From Mesoplasma chauliocola (GTDB lineage: Bacteria > Bacillota_I > Bacilli_A > Mycoplasmatales > Mycoplasmataceae), in NCBI RefSeq assembly GCF_002290085.1, contig NZ_CP023173.1, positions 143,501 to 207,500 on the forward strand: a DNA stretch of 64,000 nt, given 5' to 3'. Both the position numbers and the translations under genes were made by a program. The notes below the pieces were generated by a model. It saw only the letters and a list, made by a program, of their open reading frames with translations. It had not been told where the DNA came from and did not search any database. The stretch's first letter is position 1. Every line of letters starts with the position of its first letter. Positions 22,890 through 33,475 of the stretch are shown piece by piece.

Positions 22890-22996
22890 TTATGCTCCTT
22901 TATTAGGGTCAATTAAAATAATGTATAAACCCATTAATGTTATAAATATATTTTATATTATAATAATAAATAGAATACTAAAATAAGGAGCTAAAA

Positions 22997-24682
22997 ATGG
23001 TTTTTAATAAAAGCAATAAAATTTATTCTGAGTGAATTAGTACAAAAAGTTTAGATAATGAATTAAAACAATTACTTGCAAGTGCAAGTGATGAAGAGTT
23101 ACATTCGGCATTTGAAGGAATTGAACTAGAATTTGGAACTGCAGGAATTAGAGGAGTTCTTGGTGCTGGACCTGGACGTTTTAATATATATACTGTTAAA
23201 AAAGTAACAATAGCTTTTGCAGAGTTATTAAAACAAAATTATCCAAGCAGATTAAATGATGGTGTTGTTGTTGGACATGACAATCGTCATAATTCAAAAG
23301 CTTTTGCGCAATGTGTCGCAGAAGTCCTAACAAGTTTTGGAATTAAAGCATACTTATTTAAGGAAAATGAAATGATGCCAACACCAGTTGTTTCATATGC
23401 AACAAAAGCTTTAAATTGCATTGGTGGTATAGTAATAACTGCTTCACATAATCCATCAGAATATAATGGTTATAAAATATATGATCCATTTGGATGTCAA
23501 CTACAAGATGAGCAAACAGCAATAATTGCAAAAAGAATGGATGAAATTTCAGATATTTTAAATTGAGAATATACAGTAAACACAGACTTAATAAAAATTG
23601 TTAGTCAGGATGTAATTAACAATTATGTTGAAATGATTAAGAGTTTGGAGTTTTATAAAAACGAACAAGAATCAAAAAAAGATTTAAAAATTGTTTTTAG
23701 TGCAGTTAATGGAACAGGAACTAAGTTTACACCTCAAATATTACGTGAATCTGGGTATGATGTAATAGAAGTGGCTGAACATGCTTTTGAAGATGAAACT
23801 TTTAAAAATGTTGTTAATCCAAATCCTGAATTTGATCCAGCTTGAAAAATTCCATTAGAGTATGGAAATAAATATGATGCAGACATTATAATCATGAATG
23901 ACCCTGATGCTGATCGTTTTGGTATGGCAATTAAACATAACAAAGAATTTATAAGACTAGATGGAAACCAAACAGGACCAATTTTAATTGATTGAAAATT
24001 AGCAAATTTAAAGCGCCTAAATAGAATGCCTAAAAACCCAGCATTGTATTCAAGTTTTGTAACAAGCGATTTAGGAGATAGAATTGCTAAAGAAAAATAT
24101 AGTGTAAATATTGTCAAAACATTAACAGGTTTCAAATGAATGGGTAGAGAAATTGCAAAAGAAGTTGAAAATGGATTAAACTTTGTTTTTGCTTATGAAG
24201 AAAGTTATGGTTATGTTATTGATGACTCAGCAAGAGATAAGGATGGAATCCAGGCTTCTATTTTGATAGCAGAAGCAGCTTGATATTATAAAAAGAAAAA
24301 TAAAACTCTTGTTGATTATTTAGAAGATTTATTTAAAGAAATGGGAGCTTATTATACTTATACATTAAATCTAAACTTTAGACCAGAAGAAAAGAAATTA
24401 AAAATTGAACCATTAATGAAATCTTTAAGAGCTAATCCAATTAGTGAAATTGCAGCTCTTAAAGTTATAAAAGTTGAAGATTACATTGATGGAATGCACA
24501 ATATGCCTGGACAAGATCTACTGAAATTTTATTTAGAAGATAAATCTTGATTTGCAGTGCGACCAAGTGGAACAGAACCTAAATTAAAAATTTATTTTAT
24601 TGGTGTGGGTGAAAATGTGAAAGAAGCACAAATTAAAGTTGAAGAGATTATTAAAGAGCTTAAAGCCAAAATGAATATATAG
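22997..24682 (+). CDS. Phosphohexomutase family enzyme (phosphomannomutase/phosphopentomutase)
   Basis: 561 residues; AAGGAG before ATG 22997. The phosphoserine loop Thr-Ala-Ser-His-Asn-Pro, the Mg site Asp-Pro-Asp-Ala-Asp-Arg-Phe-Gly, the sugar-binding Tyr-Glu-Glu-Ser-Tyr-Gly-Tyr, and the C-terminal Arg-Pro-Ser-Gly-Thr-Glu-Pro-Lys are all present. This is the alpha-D-phosphohexomutase superfamily, often named manB, pmm or pgcA. It lies between pdp and deoC, so conversion of deoxyribose-1-P to deoxyribose-5-P is its likely job. Glucose-1-P/glucose-6-P conversion may be a second role. No DeoB-type phosphopentomutase is visible here. Confidence 0.88.
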
Positions 24683-24690
24683 GAGAGCAA

Positions 24691-25353
24691 ATGAAGTTAA
24701 ATAAATATATAGATCATACTCTATTAAAACAAGATGCAACAAAAATTGAAATTGAAAAATTATGTAAGGAAGCTCTAAAGTTTGATTTTGCAACAGTATG
24801 TGTTAATTCTTACTGAACTAGTTTTTGTAAAGAATTATTAAAAGGGAGCAATGTTGGAATTACCAATGTTGTTGGTTTTCCATTGGGAGCATGCACAACT
24901 GCAACAAAAGCTTTTGAAGTTGAACAAGCAATTAAAGATGGAGCTGACGAAATTGATATGGTTTTAAATATTGGAGCATTAAAAGATAAGAATTATGAAT
25001 TAGTATTAGAAGATATGAAAGCTGTTAAAAAATCTGCAGGTGATCATGTTGTAAAATGCATTATGGAAAATTGTCTATTAACAAAAGAAGAAATCATTAA
25101 AGCATGTGAGTTAGCTGTTCAAGCTGGATTGGAATTTGTTAAAACGTCAACAGGATTTTCAAAGTCAGGTGCTACTTTTGATGATGTAAAATTAATGAAA
25201 TCAGTTGTCAAAGATAAAGCACTAGTTAAAGCAGCTGGTGGAGTTAGAACTTTTGAAGATGCTAAAAAAATGATTGAAGCTGGTGCAGACCGTTTGGGAA
25301 CAAGTGGTGGCGTAGCAATTATAAATGGTGAAGAAAACAACGCGAGTTATTAA
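24691..25353 (+). CDS. deoC: Deoxyribose-phosphate aldolase
   Basis: 220 residues. The start Tyr-Ile-Asp-His-Thr-Leu-Leu-Lys and Glu-Ile-Asp-Met-Val-Leu-Asn are typical. The Schiff-base Lys lies in Phe-Val-Lys-Thr-Ser-Thr-Gly-Phe, and the second Lys in Val-Lys-Ala-Ala-Gly-Gly-Val-Arg-Thr. It cleaves deoxyribose-5-P to glyceraldehyde-3-P and acetaldehyde, so DNA nucleosides can feed glycolysis. It starts 8 bases after the phosphomutase stop, in one operon. One TGA Trp at 24814. Confidence 0.96.
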
Positions 25354-25368
25354 AAACAAGCGTTTTTT
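25339..25368 (+). terminator. Probable terminator overlapping the deoC stop
   Basis: AACGC (25339-25343) pairs with GCGTT (25360-25364), 16-nt loop, followed by seven T. The left arm lies in the last deoC codons. Confidence 0.6.
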
Positions 25369-25468
25369 TATTTATTTTAAAGATAATTAATTTAATAGTT
25401 ATAGTTAAAGCAAAATGCGTAATAAATGTTGTTTATTTATGGATTTTAGATTAATTAGGGAATTTTGT

Positions 25469-25497
25469 TTGACTTTATATAGGTCATAGAATATAAT
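25469..25497 (+). promoter_or_regulatory. Promoter of the S10 ribosomal operon
   Basis: TTGACT (25469-25474), 17-bp spacer, TATAAT (25492-25497): close to sigma-A consensus. This should drive the main ribosomal-protein cluster. Confidence 0.85.
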
Positions 25498-25503
25498 ATT
25501 TTA

Positions 25504-25589
25504 GCATGTGTATTTTGTGTGCTCATTTACAACACACCGGTAGGGGTTGTTGATGAATGAAAAATATTTATTAAAAAATGGAGGTTACA
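25504..25589 (+). other. 5' leader of the S10 operon with a candidate hairpin
   Basis: About 85 transcribed bases precede rpsJ. They contain CAACA (25529-25533) able to pair with TGTTG about 15 bases later, enclosing CACC and GGGG runs that can also pair, plus overlapping GTGTG/CACAC pairing with the upstream part. The second pairing excludes the first, which is the shape expected of a regulatory leader. No known ribosomal-protein leader class was recognised. Confidence 0.3.
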
Positions 25590-25898
25590 ATGGCAGAACA
25601 AAAAATGAGAATAAAATTAAAAGGCTATGATCACGCAATTATTGATCAAAGCATTTCAAAAATTATTGAAGCTGCTGAAGGAACTGGGGCAAAAGTCAGA
25701 GGACCAATCCCACTACCAACAGATAAACAAGTGATTACCATCTTAAGAGCTGTTCACAAGTACAAAGACTCACGTGAACAATTCGAAATGAGAACACACA
25801 AAAGATTATTAGAGATTTTAAATCCAACACCAACAACAATGGACGTTTTAAAAAGAGTTCAATTACCAAGTGGTGTAGACATCGAAATCAAATTATAA
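25590..25898 (+). CDS. rpsJ: 30S ribosomal protein S10
   Basis: 102 residues from ATG 25590, 5 bases after GGAGG. An in-frame ATG at 25578 overlaps that ribosome site and is rejected. Family segments Arg-Ile-Lys-Leu-Lys-Gly-Tyr-Asp-His and Thr-His-Lys-Arg-Leu are intact. First gene of the S10 operon; S10 also acts as NusE in antitermination. Confidence 0.97.
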   Translation: MAEQKMRIKLKGYDHAIIDQSISKIIEAAEGTGAKVRGPIPLPTDKQVITILRAVHKYKDSREQFEMRTHKRLLEILNPTPTTMDVLKRVQLPSGVDIEIKL

Positions 25899-25963
25899 AA
25901 AATACAAAAACACAAAATTTAAGTAACGAAATATACATGATTATCAATTAGGAGGATAAAAAG

Positions 25964-26680
25964 ATGAAAGGAATCTTAGGACGTAAGGTTGAAATGACTC
26001 AAGTTTTCACACAAAGTGGAAAATTAGTACCAGTTACTGTAGTTGAAGTTCAACCAAACACTATCTTACAAGTTAAAACTCTTGACTCAAACGGTTATGT
26101 TGCTACTCAATTAGGAGTATTCGACAAAAGAGAAAACTTAGTAAACAAACCTGAATTAGGACAATTTAAAAAAGCTAACTCAGTTCCTAAGCGCTTCGTA
26201 AAAGAGATCAGAAACATGGAAGGGTTTGAAGTTGGAACAACAATTTCAGCATCAGACATTTTCGAAACTGGTCAATACGTTGACGTTACAGGAATTTCAA
26301 AAGGAAAAGGATTTGCAGGTGCAATCAAAAGACATAACTACTCAAGAGGACCAATGGCTCATGGGTCAGGATACCACCGTGGTATAGGTTCAATGGGAGC
26401 TATTATTAACCGTATCTTCAAATCTAAAAAAATGGCAGGTCACATGGGACATGTTAAACGTACAGTTCAAAACTTAGAAGTAATTGCAATCGATAACAAC
26501 ATTATGTTAGTTAAAGGTTCAATTCCAGGACCAAACAAAGGTTTTGTAACAATTAAATCTAATGTTAAAGGTCTAGCAAACACACAAGCAGCAGAATTAT
26601 TAGTAAGAAACGCACCAGTAGCTACTGAAGCTCCAGTTGAAGCACCAGTAGTTGAAGAAGCAGTTTCAACAGAAGAGTAA
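25964..26680 (+). CDS. rplC: 50S ribosomal protein L3
   Basis: 238 residues. Canonical start [11 protein letters not shown] and the Gly-Pro-Met-Ala-His-Gly-Ser-Gly loop that reaches towards the peptidyl-transferase centre. The last ~28 residues are a low-complexity Ala/Pro/Val/Glu acidic tail beyond the usual ~208-residue end. AGGAGG before the ATG. Confidence 0.97.
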   Translation: MKGILGRKVEMTQVFTQSGKLVPVTVVEVQPNTILQVKTLDSNGYVATQLGVFDKRENLVNKPELGQFKKANSVPKRFVKEIRNMEGFEVGTTISASDIFETGQYVDVTGISKGKGFAGAIKRHNYSRGPMAHGSGYHRGIGSMGAIINRIFKSKKMAGHMGHVKRTVQNLEVIAIDNNIMLVKGSIPGPNKGFVTIKSNVKGLANTQAAELLVRNAPVATEAPVEAPVVEEAVSTEE

Positions 26681-26693
26681 TAAGGAGAAAATC

Positions 26694-27320
26694 ATGGAAT
26701 TAAAAGTATTAAATGTCCAAGGACAAGAAGTTAAAACAATTTCACTAAACGATAGTGTTTGAAATGTGACTCCACATCAACAAGCTATTTATGATACTGT
26801 TATTGCTCAACAAGCTGCATTAAGACAAGGAACTAAAAAAACTAAAACTCGTGCTGAAGTACGTGGTGGTGGTAAAAAACCTTGAAGACAAAAAGGAACT
26901 GGACGTGCACGTCAAGGATCAATTAGAGCACCACACTGAAGAGGTGGAGGGGTTACTTTTGGTCCAACACCTGATATTAACTATAAAAAATCAGTAAACA
27001 AAAAAGTTAGAGCATTAGCATTTAAATCAGCATTATCAATTAAAGCTAATGAACAAAATCTTGTAATCGTTGATAAATTCGATTTCGCTAAACCATCAAC
27101 AAAAGAAATGATTAGCGTAATGAAAAATTTACAAATTGATGATCAAAAAACATTAATCATTACTAAACAAAATGAAGAGTTCGTAATTAAATCTTCAAAT
27201 AACATTAAAGGGGTAAAAACTTTACCAACTATTAAATTAAACTTATTTGACATTTTAAACGCAACTAAATTAGTTATGACTGAAGAAGCTGCAATGGCAG
27301 TTGAGGGGGTATACGCATAA
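26694..27320 (+). CDS. rplD: 50S ribosomal protein L4
   Basis: 208 residues; TAAGGAG before the ATG. The conserved extended loop ([12 protein letters not shown]) that lines the exit tunnel is present, with Trp encoded by TGA. L4 is the autorepressor of S10 operons in enterobacteria; whether it acts so here is unknown. Stop and the next start overlap (TAATG). Confidence 0.97.
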
Positions 27321-27604
27321 TGCATTTAACAGAAGTAATTAAAAAACCTGTGTTAACTGAAAAATCATTTTTAGGTCACGCAAACGGTGTATATACTTTC
27401 TTAGTTGACAGAAAAGCTAATAAAGTTCAAATTAAAAAAACATTCGAAGAAATCTTTGAAGTTAAAGTTGAATCAGTAAGAACAATGAACTACGACGGAA
27501 AAGAAAAAAGAATGGGAAGATTTGTTGGAAAAACAAACAACTATAAAAAAGCAATCATCACTTTAAAAGATGGTGAAACATTAGACATTTTAAGCGATTT
27601 ATAG
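27320..27604 (+). CDS. rplW: 50S ribosomal protein L23
   Basis: 94 residues, starting on the rplD stop codon. Family features are Lys-Pro-Val-Leu-Thr-Glu-Lys-Ser near the start and the Lys-Arg-Met-Gly-Arg loop. It binds 23S rRNA at the tunnel exit, the docking site for trigger factor and SRP. Confidence 0.96.
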   Translation: MHLTEVIKKPVLTEKSFLGHANGVYTFLVDRKANKVQIKKTFEEIFEVKVESVRTMNYDGKEKRMGRFVGKTNNYKKAIITLKDGETLDILSDL

Positions 27605-27670
27605 AAAAAACCTAGCCCATAGGCGAAACTATTATAAATCAAACAAATTTAAGCTATAGAAAGGGATATT

Positions 27671-28516
27671 ATGGCAATCAAAAAATATAAACCTACGACA
27701 AATGGTCGTAGAAATATGACTACTATTGATTACAAGGCTACTTTAACAACAAGTACTCCTGAAAAATCATTATTAGCAGCTAAAAATGCCAAAGCCGGAC
27801 GTAACAACCGTGGTTTAATTACTACTCGTCACAAAGGCGGAGGTCATAAACAAAAATACAGAATTATTGACTTTAAACGTAATAAAAGAGATGTTGTTGG
27901 AACAATCGCTACAATAGAGTATGATCCAAATAGAAACGCATTTATTTGTTTAATTAATTACTTAGATGGAGAAAAACGTTACATCTTATTTGCAAAAGGA
28001 ATGAAAGTTGGAATGAAAATTGTAGCTTCTGAAAATGCAGATATTAAAATTGGAAACGCCGCTCCATTAAAAAACATTCCTGAAGGGACTTTAGTTCACA
28101 ACGTTGAATTAAAACCTGGAAAAGGTGGACAAATGGCTAGAAGTGCTGGAACATCAGTACAAATCTTAGGGAAAGATGATGATGGTAAATATGTAACTTT
28201 ACGTTTAACATCTGGAGAAGTAAGAAAAGTTCTAGCTGATTGTTATGCAACAATTGGGGAAGTTGGAAACGAAGAATACAACTTAGTTAATTGAGGAAAA
28301 GCTGGACGTAACCGTTGAAGAGGTATTCGTCCAACAGTTCGTGGATCAGTTATGAACCCGAACGATCACCCACATGGGGGAGGGGAAGGACGTACTCCAA
28401 TTGGACGTAAAAACCCTGTTACTCCATGAGGTAAAACAGCTCTTGGTGTAAAAACAAGAAATACTAAAAAACCATCTGAAAAACTTATCGTAAGAAAGCG
28501 TAATGCTAAGAAATAG
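27671..28516 (+). CDS. rplB: 50S ribosomal protein L2
   Basis: 281 residues. Conserved are [15 protein letters not shown], and the C-terminal [12 protein letters not shown], which contains the functionally critical His. Continuous through TGA Trp at 28292, 28316 and 28427. A 66-base gap before it has a weak CCTA/TAGG hairpin but no terminator. Confidence 0.97.
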
Positions 28517-28534
28517 GGAAGGAGAATAGAAGAC

Positions 28535-28798
28535 ATGGCAAGATCATTAAAAAAAGGACCATTTGTAGACGAAAACTTATTTAAAAAAGCTGAAGTTGCA
28601 AAAGATGGAGAAGTTATAAAAACTTGATCACGTAGATCAACTATTTTCCCTGAATTCATCGGTAAAACTTTCGGAGTATACAATGGTAAAGAATTTATTC
28701 CCGTGTATGTAACAGAAGATATGGTTGGACACAAATTAGGTGAATTTGCTCCAACTCGTAAATTCGGTGGACACGGAGACGACAAAGGTAAAAAATAG
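28535..28798 (+). CDS. rpsS: 30S ribosomal protein S19
   Basis: 87 residues; GGAAGGAG about 10 bases before the ATG. Start [10 protein letters not shown] and the C-terminal Glu-Phe-Ala-Pro-Thr-Arg are diagnostic. A TGA Trp near residue 31 (Thr-Trp-Ser-Arg-Arg-Ser) hides it under the standard code. It sits in the small-subunit head near S13. Confidence 0.96.
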
Positions 28799-28816
28799 AA
28801 GAGGTAGGATGACAAT

Positions 28817-29155
28817 ATGGAAGCAAAAGCTTATTTAAATATGATTCGTATCTCTCCTAGAAAAGTTAGATTAGTAGCAGATACAATCAGAAACAAACCA
28901 GTTGCAACAGCAATTGCAACATTATACAACTTAGATAAAAGATCAGCTGAGCCAGTATTAAAATTATTAAACTCAGCAATCGCAAACGCAGTTAACAACA
29001 ATGGAATGGACGCAGATAAATTATTTGTTAAGTCAATTTTTGTTAATGAAGGACCAACTTTAAAACGTTTTAGACCAAGAGCTCATGGTAGAGCGTATGA
29101 AATTTTAAAAAGAACATCACATATAACAATTATTGTTAGTGATGAAAGAAAATAG
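28817..29155 (+). CDS. rplV: 50S ribosomal protein L22
   Basis: 112 residues. [10 protein letters not shown] near the start and Pro-Arg-Ala-His-Gly-Arg-Ala in the tunnel loop are diagnostic. It contacts all 23S domains, and its loop narrows the exit tunnel. Confidence 0.97.
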   Translation: MEAKAYLNMIRISPRKVRLVADTIRNKPVATAIATLYNLDKRSAEPVLKLLNSAIANAVNNNGMDADKLFVKSIFVNEGPTLKRFRPRAHGRAYEILKRTSHITIIVSDERK

Positions 29156-29172
29156 GAAGGGCGAGATAGAAT

Positions 29173-29898
29173 ATGGGACAAAAAGTATCACCTAATGTTT
29201 TACGTTTAGGAATCGTTAGAGACTGAGAAGACACTTGATATGCTGAAAAAGATCAATACGTTAAATGATTAGATCAAGATATCAAAATCCGTGAAGGAGT
29301 TCTTAAATTATTAAAAGATGCAGCAGTATCAAAAATTAAAATTGAAAGAACAACTTCAAATATTACTTTAATAATCAGAACTGCTCGTCCAGCTATCGTG
29401 CTTGGTCAAGAAGGAAAAAACGTAACTAATATCGCAAAAGCAGTTCAAAAAATTGCTAAAGATAGAAATTTAAAAGTTGAAGTTAAAGTAATTGAAATTA
29501 AAAATGCAGATGCAGATGCAACATTAGTTGCAAGATGAATTGGTGAACAAATTACAAATCGTGCTTCATTTAGAACAGTTCAAAAATTAGCTATTAGAAA
29601 AGCTTTAAAAGCAGGGGTTAAAGGAATTAAAACTTCTGTTAGTGGACGTTTAGGTGGAGTTGAAATGGCTCGTACAGAAGGATACATCGAAGGATCAGTA
29701 CCTCTGTCAACATTAAGAGCAGACATTGATTATGCTTTATATGAAGCTCCAACTACATATGGACAAATTGGTGTTAAAGTTTGAATTAATCATGGTGAGG
29801 TAATCGGAGGTCAAAGCCAAAGAGTATCTGAAAAAGCACCAATGAATAATGACAGAAGATTCAACAATAAAAACAACAACAGAGGGGGACGTAAATAA
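29173..29898 (+). CDS. rpsC: 30S ribosomal protein S3
   Basis: 241 residues, including five TGA Trp codons within the first ~35 residues and at 29536 and 29782. KH-domain motif Val-Leu-Gly-Gln-Glu-Gly-Lys-Asn. C-terminal domain with Gly-Arg-Leu-Gly-Gly and a basic Asn/Arg-rich tail. S3 forms part of the mRNA entry helicase. Stop overlaps the rplP ATG. Confidence 0.96.
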
Positions 29899-30311
29899 TG
29901 TTATTACCAAAAAGAACAAAGTATCGTAAACCTCATAAAGTTAGTTTTAAAGGAAAAGCAAAAGGAGCTAAAACAATTAATTTTGGTGACTATGGATTAA
30001 TGTCTTTAGATGGAGCATGAATCGATAACCGTCAAATTGAAGCAGCTCGTATTGCTATGACACGTTATATGAGACGTGATGGAAAAGTTTGAATGAGAAT
30101 TTTCCCACACATTTCAATGTCAAAAAAACCAGCTGAAGTTCGTATGGGATCTGGAAAAGGGAACCCAGAAAAATGAGTAGCAGTTGTAAAAGAAGGAACA
30201 GTTATGTTTGAAATTGCTGGAGTTAGTGAAGAAACTGCTAGAGAAGCTTTGCGTTTAGCAATGCACAAATTACCAGTTCGTTGCAAATTCGTTAAAAGAG
30301 GTGAAGAATAA
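29898..30311 (+). CDS. rplP: 50S ribosomal protein L16
   Basis: 137 residues, full length. Start Met-Leu-Leu-Pro-Lys-Arg-Thr-Lys and Met-Gly-Ser-Gly-Lys-Gly are diagnostic. It lies near the A-site tRNA elbow. It is coupled by TAATG overlaps on both sides and contains three TGA Trp codons. Confidence 0.97.
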
Positions 30312-30724
30312 TGGCAAATAAATTAATGGAAGAAATTAGAGCGCTTTCAGTAGAACAACTATTAGAAAGAAACGAAGCTAAAAAAGCTGAGTTATTCGCA
30401 TTAAAATTCCAAGCTGCTGTTGGAAGTTTAGAACAAACACACCGTATAAAAGAAATTAAAAAAGAAATTGCAAGAATTCAATTAGTTATAGCTGAAAAAG
30501 CTAAAGCTGGTGAAGAAGTAAACAAAACTGTTAAAGCGAATTACAGTCAAGCTGTAGTTGAAGCTGAAAAAGTCGGAAAAGAAGTAAGAGCAAAACAACG
30601 TAAAATGATCGAAGAATTACAAGCACAATATGAAGGTGCTGGTAATGATGACGCTATCGCAGAAGCTATGGCTAATGCAGTAGTTGAAGAACAAAATGAT
30701 GTAAACGAAGGAGAAACTAAATAA
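30311..30724 (+). CDS. rpmC: 50S ribosomal protein L29 with long C-terminal extension
   Basis: 137 residues, about twice the usual 60-70. The first ~65 residues are a normal L29 helical hairpin with Leu-Lys-Phe-Gln-Ala-Ala-Val-Gly. Residues ~70-137 form a charged, Ala/Glu/Lys-rich, probably helical extension that ends in an acidic tail. Extended L29 occurs in other mycoplasmas of this branch. L29 is beside L23 at the tunnel exit, so the extension could reach targeting factors or the membrane; that is inference. Confidence 0.93.
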   Translation: MANKLMEEIRALSVEQLLERNEAKKAELFALKFQAAVGSLEQTHRIKEIKKEIARIQLVIAEKAKAGEEVNKTVKANYSQAVVEAEKVGKEVRAKQRKMIEELQAQYEGAGNDDAIAEAMANAVVEEQNDVNEGETK

Positions 30725-30981
30725 TGGAAAGAAATAGTAGAAGAATACTAGTTGGTAAAGTTGTATCTGACAAAATGGATAAAACAGTTACTGTATTAGT
30801 TGAAACTTACAAAAACCACCCAATTTATAAAAAACGTGTTAAGTATTCTAAAAAATATAAAGCACATGACGAACAACAAGTTGCTAAGATAGGGGACAAA
30901 GTTCAAATTATGGAAACTCGTCCATTATCAAAAACAAAAAACTTCAGATTAGTAAAAGTAGTAGAAAAAGCTGTTTTATAG
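30724..30981 (+). CDS. rpsQ: 30S ribosomal protein S17
   Basis: 85 residues, starting on the rpmC stop. [15 protein letters not shown] is the typical S17 OB-fold start, and Glu-Thr-Arg-Pro-Leu-Ser-Lys-Thr-Lys lies near the end. It binds 16S rRNA early in assembly. Confidence 0.97.
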   Translation: MERNSRRILVGKVVSDKMDKTVTVLVETYKNHPIYKKRVKYSKKYKAHDEQQVAKIGDKVQIMETRPLSKTKNFRLVKVVEKAVL

Positions 30982-30994
30982 GAGATAAAGAATT

Positions 30995-31363
30995 ATGATT
31001 CAAACATTATCAAAATTAAAAGTAGCAGATAACTCAGGTGCTAAAGAAGTTCGTGTTATTCGTAATTTAGGTGGATCAGTTAGAAAGTTTACAGGAATTG
31101 GAGACATCATCGTTTGTTCAGTTCAATCAGCAACTCCAGGTGGAGCTGTTAAAAAAGGTCAAGTTGTTAAAGCTGTTATTGTTAGAACTACAAGAGAATT
31201 AAAAAGAGAAGATGGAACATACATTCGTTTCTCAGAAAATGCTGTAGTAATTATTAAAGATGATAAATCACCACGTGGAACTCGTATTTTCGGTCCAATC
31301 GCACGTGAAATTAAAGAAGCTGGATTTGCAAAAATTGCATCTTTAGCTCCAGAAGTATTATAG
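30995..31363 (+). CDS. rplN: 50S ribosomal protein L14
   Basis: 122 residues, full length. Start Met-Ile-Gln, Ala-Asp-Asn-Ser-Gly-Ala, and the C-terminal Phe-Gly-Pro-Ile-Ala-Arg-Glu are diagnostic. It is at the subunit interface and is the binding site of the silencing factor RsfS. No TGA codon. Confidence 0.97.
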   Translation: MIQTLSKLKVADNSGAKEVRVIRNLGGSVRKFTGIGDIIVCSVQSATPGGAVKKGQVVKAVIVRTTRELKREDGTYIRFSENAVVIIKDDKSPRGTRIFGPIAREIKEAGFAKIASLAPEVL

Positions 31364-31376
31364 GAGGAACCAGAGA

Positions 31377-31706
31377 ATGAGCAAATCAAAAATCTTAGTA
31401 GGTGACGTGGTTAAAGTTATCGCTGGTTCACATAAAGGTGAATTAGGACCAATCACTTGAATCTCAAAAGACAAAAAATGAGTTTCAGTTCAAGGAATTA
31501 ACTCTTTAAAACATGTTAAACCTTCACAAGCTGACTCAGAAGGTGGAATTAAAGAAATTCCATCAAAAATTAATTTATCAAACGTTGCATTGCAAGATCC
31601 TAAAAATAAAGAAGGCATTTCAAAAGTTGGATACCAAATTGAAGATGGTAAAAAAGTTAGAATTGCTAAAAAATCTAACTCACCATTAAAAAAGGCAAGT
31701 AAATAA
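31377..31706 (+). CDS. rplX: 50S ribosomal protein L24
   Basis: 109 residues; ATG 31377, 9 bases after AGGAGG. KOW motif at the start ([13 protein letters not shown]). Two early TGA Trp codons break the frame under the standard code. It is an assembly initiator for the large subunit. Confidence 0.95.
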
Positions 31707-31723
31707 GAAAGGGACATGAAGAA

Positions 31724-32266
31724 ATGAAATCAAGATTAGAAACTAGATATACAGAACAAATTGCTCCTGAATTATTTAAAGAATTAGGATATAAATCAGT
31801 GATGCAAGTTCCAAAACTTACAAAAATCGTTATTAACATGGGAGTTGGAGATGCTACAACAGATCCAAAAAAATTAGACGCAGCAGTTGTTGAATTAGAA
31901 CAATTAACTGGTCAAAAACCATTAGTAACAAAAGCAAAAAAATCATTAGCTGTATTTAAATTAAGAGAAGGAATGCCAATTGGTACAAAAGTAACTTTAA
32001 GAGGGAAAAAGATGTATGACTTCTTAGACCGTCTAACAAACGTTGCATTACCACGTGTGCGTGACTTTAGAGGGGTTCCAAAAACTTCATTTGATGGATT
32101 TGGAAACTACACATTGGGAGTTAAAGAACAAATTATTTTCCCAGAAATAGATTATGATAAAGTTCAAAAATTAAGAGGAATGGACATTACAATTGTAACT
32201 ACTGCAAAAACAAACGAGGAAGCATACAAATTATTAGAAAAATTTGGAATGCCTTTCGCTAAATAA
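31724..32266 (+). CDS. rplE: 50S ribosomal protein L5
   Basis: 180 residues. Asn-Met-Gly-Val-Gly-Asp-Ala and Phe-Pro-Glu-Ile-Asp-Tyr-Asp-Lys-Val are diagnostic. It binds 5S rRNA and contacts the P-site tRNA. No TGA codon. Spacing to neighbours is 17-18 bases with AAAGGG sites. Confidence 0.97.
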   Translation: MKSRLETRYTEQIAPELFKELGYKSVMQVPKLTKIVINMGVGDATTDPKKLDAAVVELEQLTGQKPLVTKAKKSLAVFKLREGMPIGTKVTLRGKKMYDFLDRLTNVALPRVRDFRGVPKTSFDGFGNYTLGVKEQIIFPEIDYDKVQKLRGMDITIVTTAKTNEEAYKLLEKFGMPFAK

Positions 32267-32284
32267 TAAAGGGGATTAGAATAA

Positions 32285-32470
32285 ATGGCTAAAAAATCAT
32301 TAAAAGTTAAACAAGCTAAACACCAAAAGTTTGGCGTAAGAAATTACACAAGATGTAATAACTGTGGTAGACCACATGCTGTGCTTAAAAAATTCGGAAT
32401 TTGCCGTCTATGCTTTAGAAAATATGCATATGAAGGACAAATACCTGGGATTAGAAAAGCTTCTTGATAA
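32285..32470 (+). CDS. rpsZ: 30S ribosomal protein S14, zinc-binding type
   Basis: 61 residues, the short type Z. Zinc ligands are Cys-Asn-Asn-Cys and Cys-Arg-Leu-Cys. The protein ends Lys-Ala-Ser-Trp, the Trp being TGA at 32465-32467 followed directly by TAA, a clean proof of UGA=Trp because the family ends in Ser-Trp. Confidence 0.97.
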
Positions 32471-32500
32471 TAGGAATAGAAAGAGTAAAGGAAATAAAAT

Positions 32501-32890
32501 ATGACTACAGACGTAATTGCAGATATGTTAACTAGAATCCGTAATGCAAACCAAAGAATGTTAAAAACAGTTAACATTCCTTCATCAAAAATGAAATTGG
32601 AAATTGCTAGAATCTTAAAAGAAGAAGGATTCATTTCAAGCTTCACTGTTGAAGGTGAAGTTAAAAAAACTATTACTATTGAATTAAAATATCAAGGAAA
32701 ACAAAGAGTAATCTCAGGACTTAAAAAGATCTCTAAACCAGGTCTTAGAGTTTATGCACCAGCAAACGAAATCCCACAAGTATTAAACGGTTTAGGAATT
32801 GCAATAGTTTCAACATCACAAGGAATCATGACAGGTAAACAAGCCCGCTTAGCAAATGCTGGTGGAGAAGTGTTAGCCTTCGTATGATAA
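32501..32890 (+). CDS. rpsH: 30S ribosomal protein S8
   Basis: 129 residues. Start [13 protein letters not shown] and end Gly-Gly-Glu-Val-Leu-Ala-Phe-Val-Trp, where the last Trp is TGA before TAA. S8 is a primary 16S binder and the classical spc operon repressor in E. coli. Confidence 0.97.
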
Positions 32891-32907
32891 TAGGAGGATA
32901 AGAATAT

Positions 32908-33450
32908 ATGTCACGTATAGGAAACAGAATATTAACTATCCCTGCAGGTGTTGAAGTTAGTGTTGCAGCAGACAACACAGTTACAATAAAAGGTTCTAAA
33001 GGAACTTTAACTCAAAAATTTGCGGAAGTTATCACAATCAAAGTTGAAGGATCAGAACTTTCAACAATTAGAGCTAATGAAATTAAACATACAAAACAAT
33101 TACACGGAACAACAAACTCATTATTACAAGGTATGTTAATCGGTGTAAGCCAAGGGTTTACAAAAACTCTTGATATTAACGGGGTTGGATATAGAGCAGC
33201 GTTAGCTGGAAGTAAAATAAATCTTTCATTAGGTTACTCACATCCAATCGAATACTCAATTCCAGAAGGAATTACAGTAGAATGTCCAAAACCAACTCAA
33301 ATCATCATCAAAGGTATTGATAAACAAGTTGTTGGACAAGTTGCAGCAGAAATTAGATCATACAGAAGACCAGAACCATATAAAGGTAAAGGAATTAAGT
33401 ACTCAGATGAAATCATTATTAGAAAAGAAGGGAAAGCAGCTGGTAAATAA
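32908..33450 (+). CDS. rplF: 50S ribosomal protein L6
   Basis: 180 residues; AGGAGG before the ATG. Start Ser-Arg-Ile-Gly-Asn-Arg and C-terminal [13 protein letters not shown] are diagnostic. It is near the factor-binding site. No TGA codon. Confidence 0.97.
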   Translation: MSRIGNRILTIPAGVEVSVAADNTVTIKGSKGTLTQKFAEVITIKVEGSELSTIRANEIKHTKQLHGTTNSLLQGMLIGVSQGFTKTLDINGVGYRAALAGSKINLSLGYSHPIEYSIPEGITVECPKPTQIIIKGIDKQVVGQVAAEIRSYRRPEPYKGKGIKYSDEIIIRKEGKAAGK

Positions 33451-33475
33451 TATCAGAGCTTAAGGTTATAGAATT

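Noticed and set aside
22905..22914. TTGACC on the minus strand near pdp as a -35 box
   Set aside because: It lies within 20 bases of the pdp start, so its -10 would fall at or inside the coding region.
28366..28815. 149-residue minus-strand open frame opposite rplB and rpsS
   Set aside because: Antisense to two ribosomal genes; composition mirrors their codons; no ribosome site.
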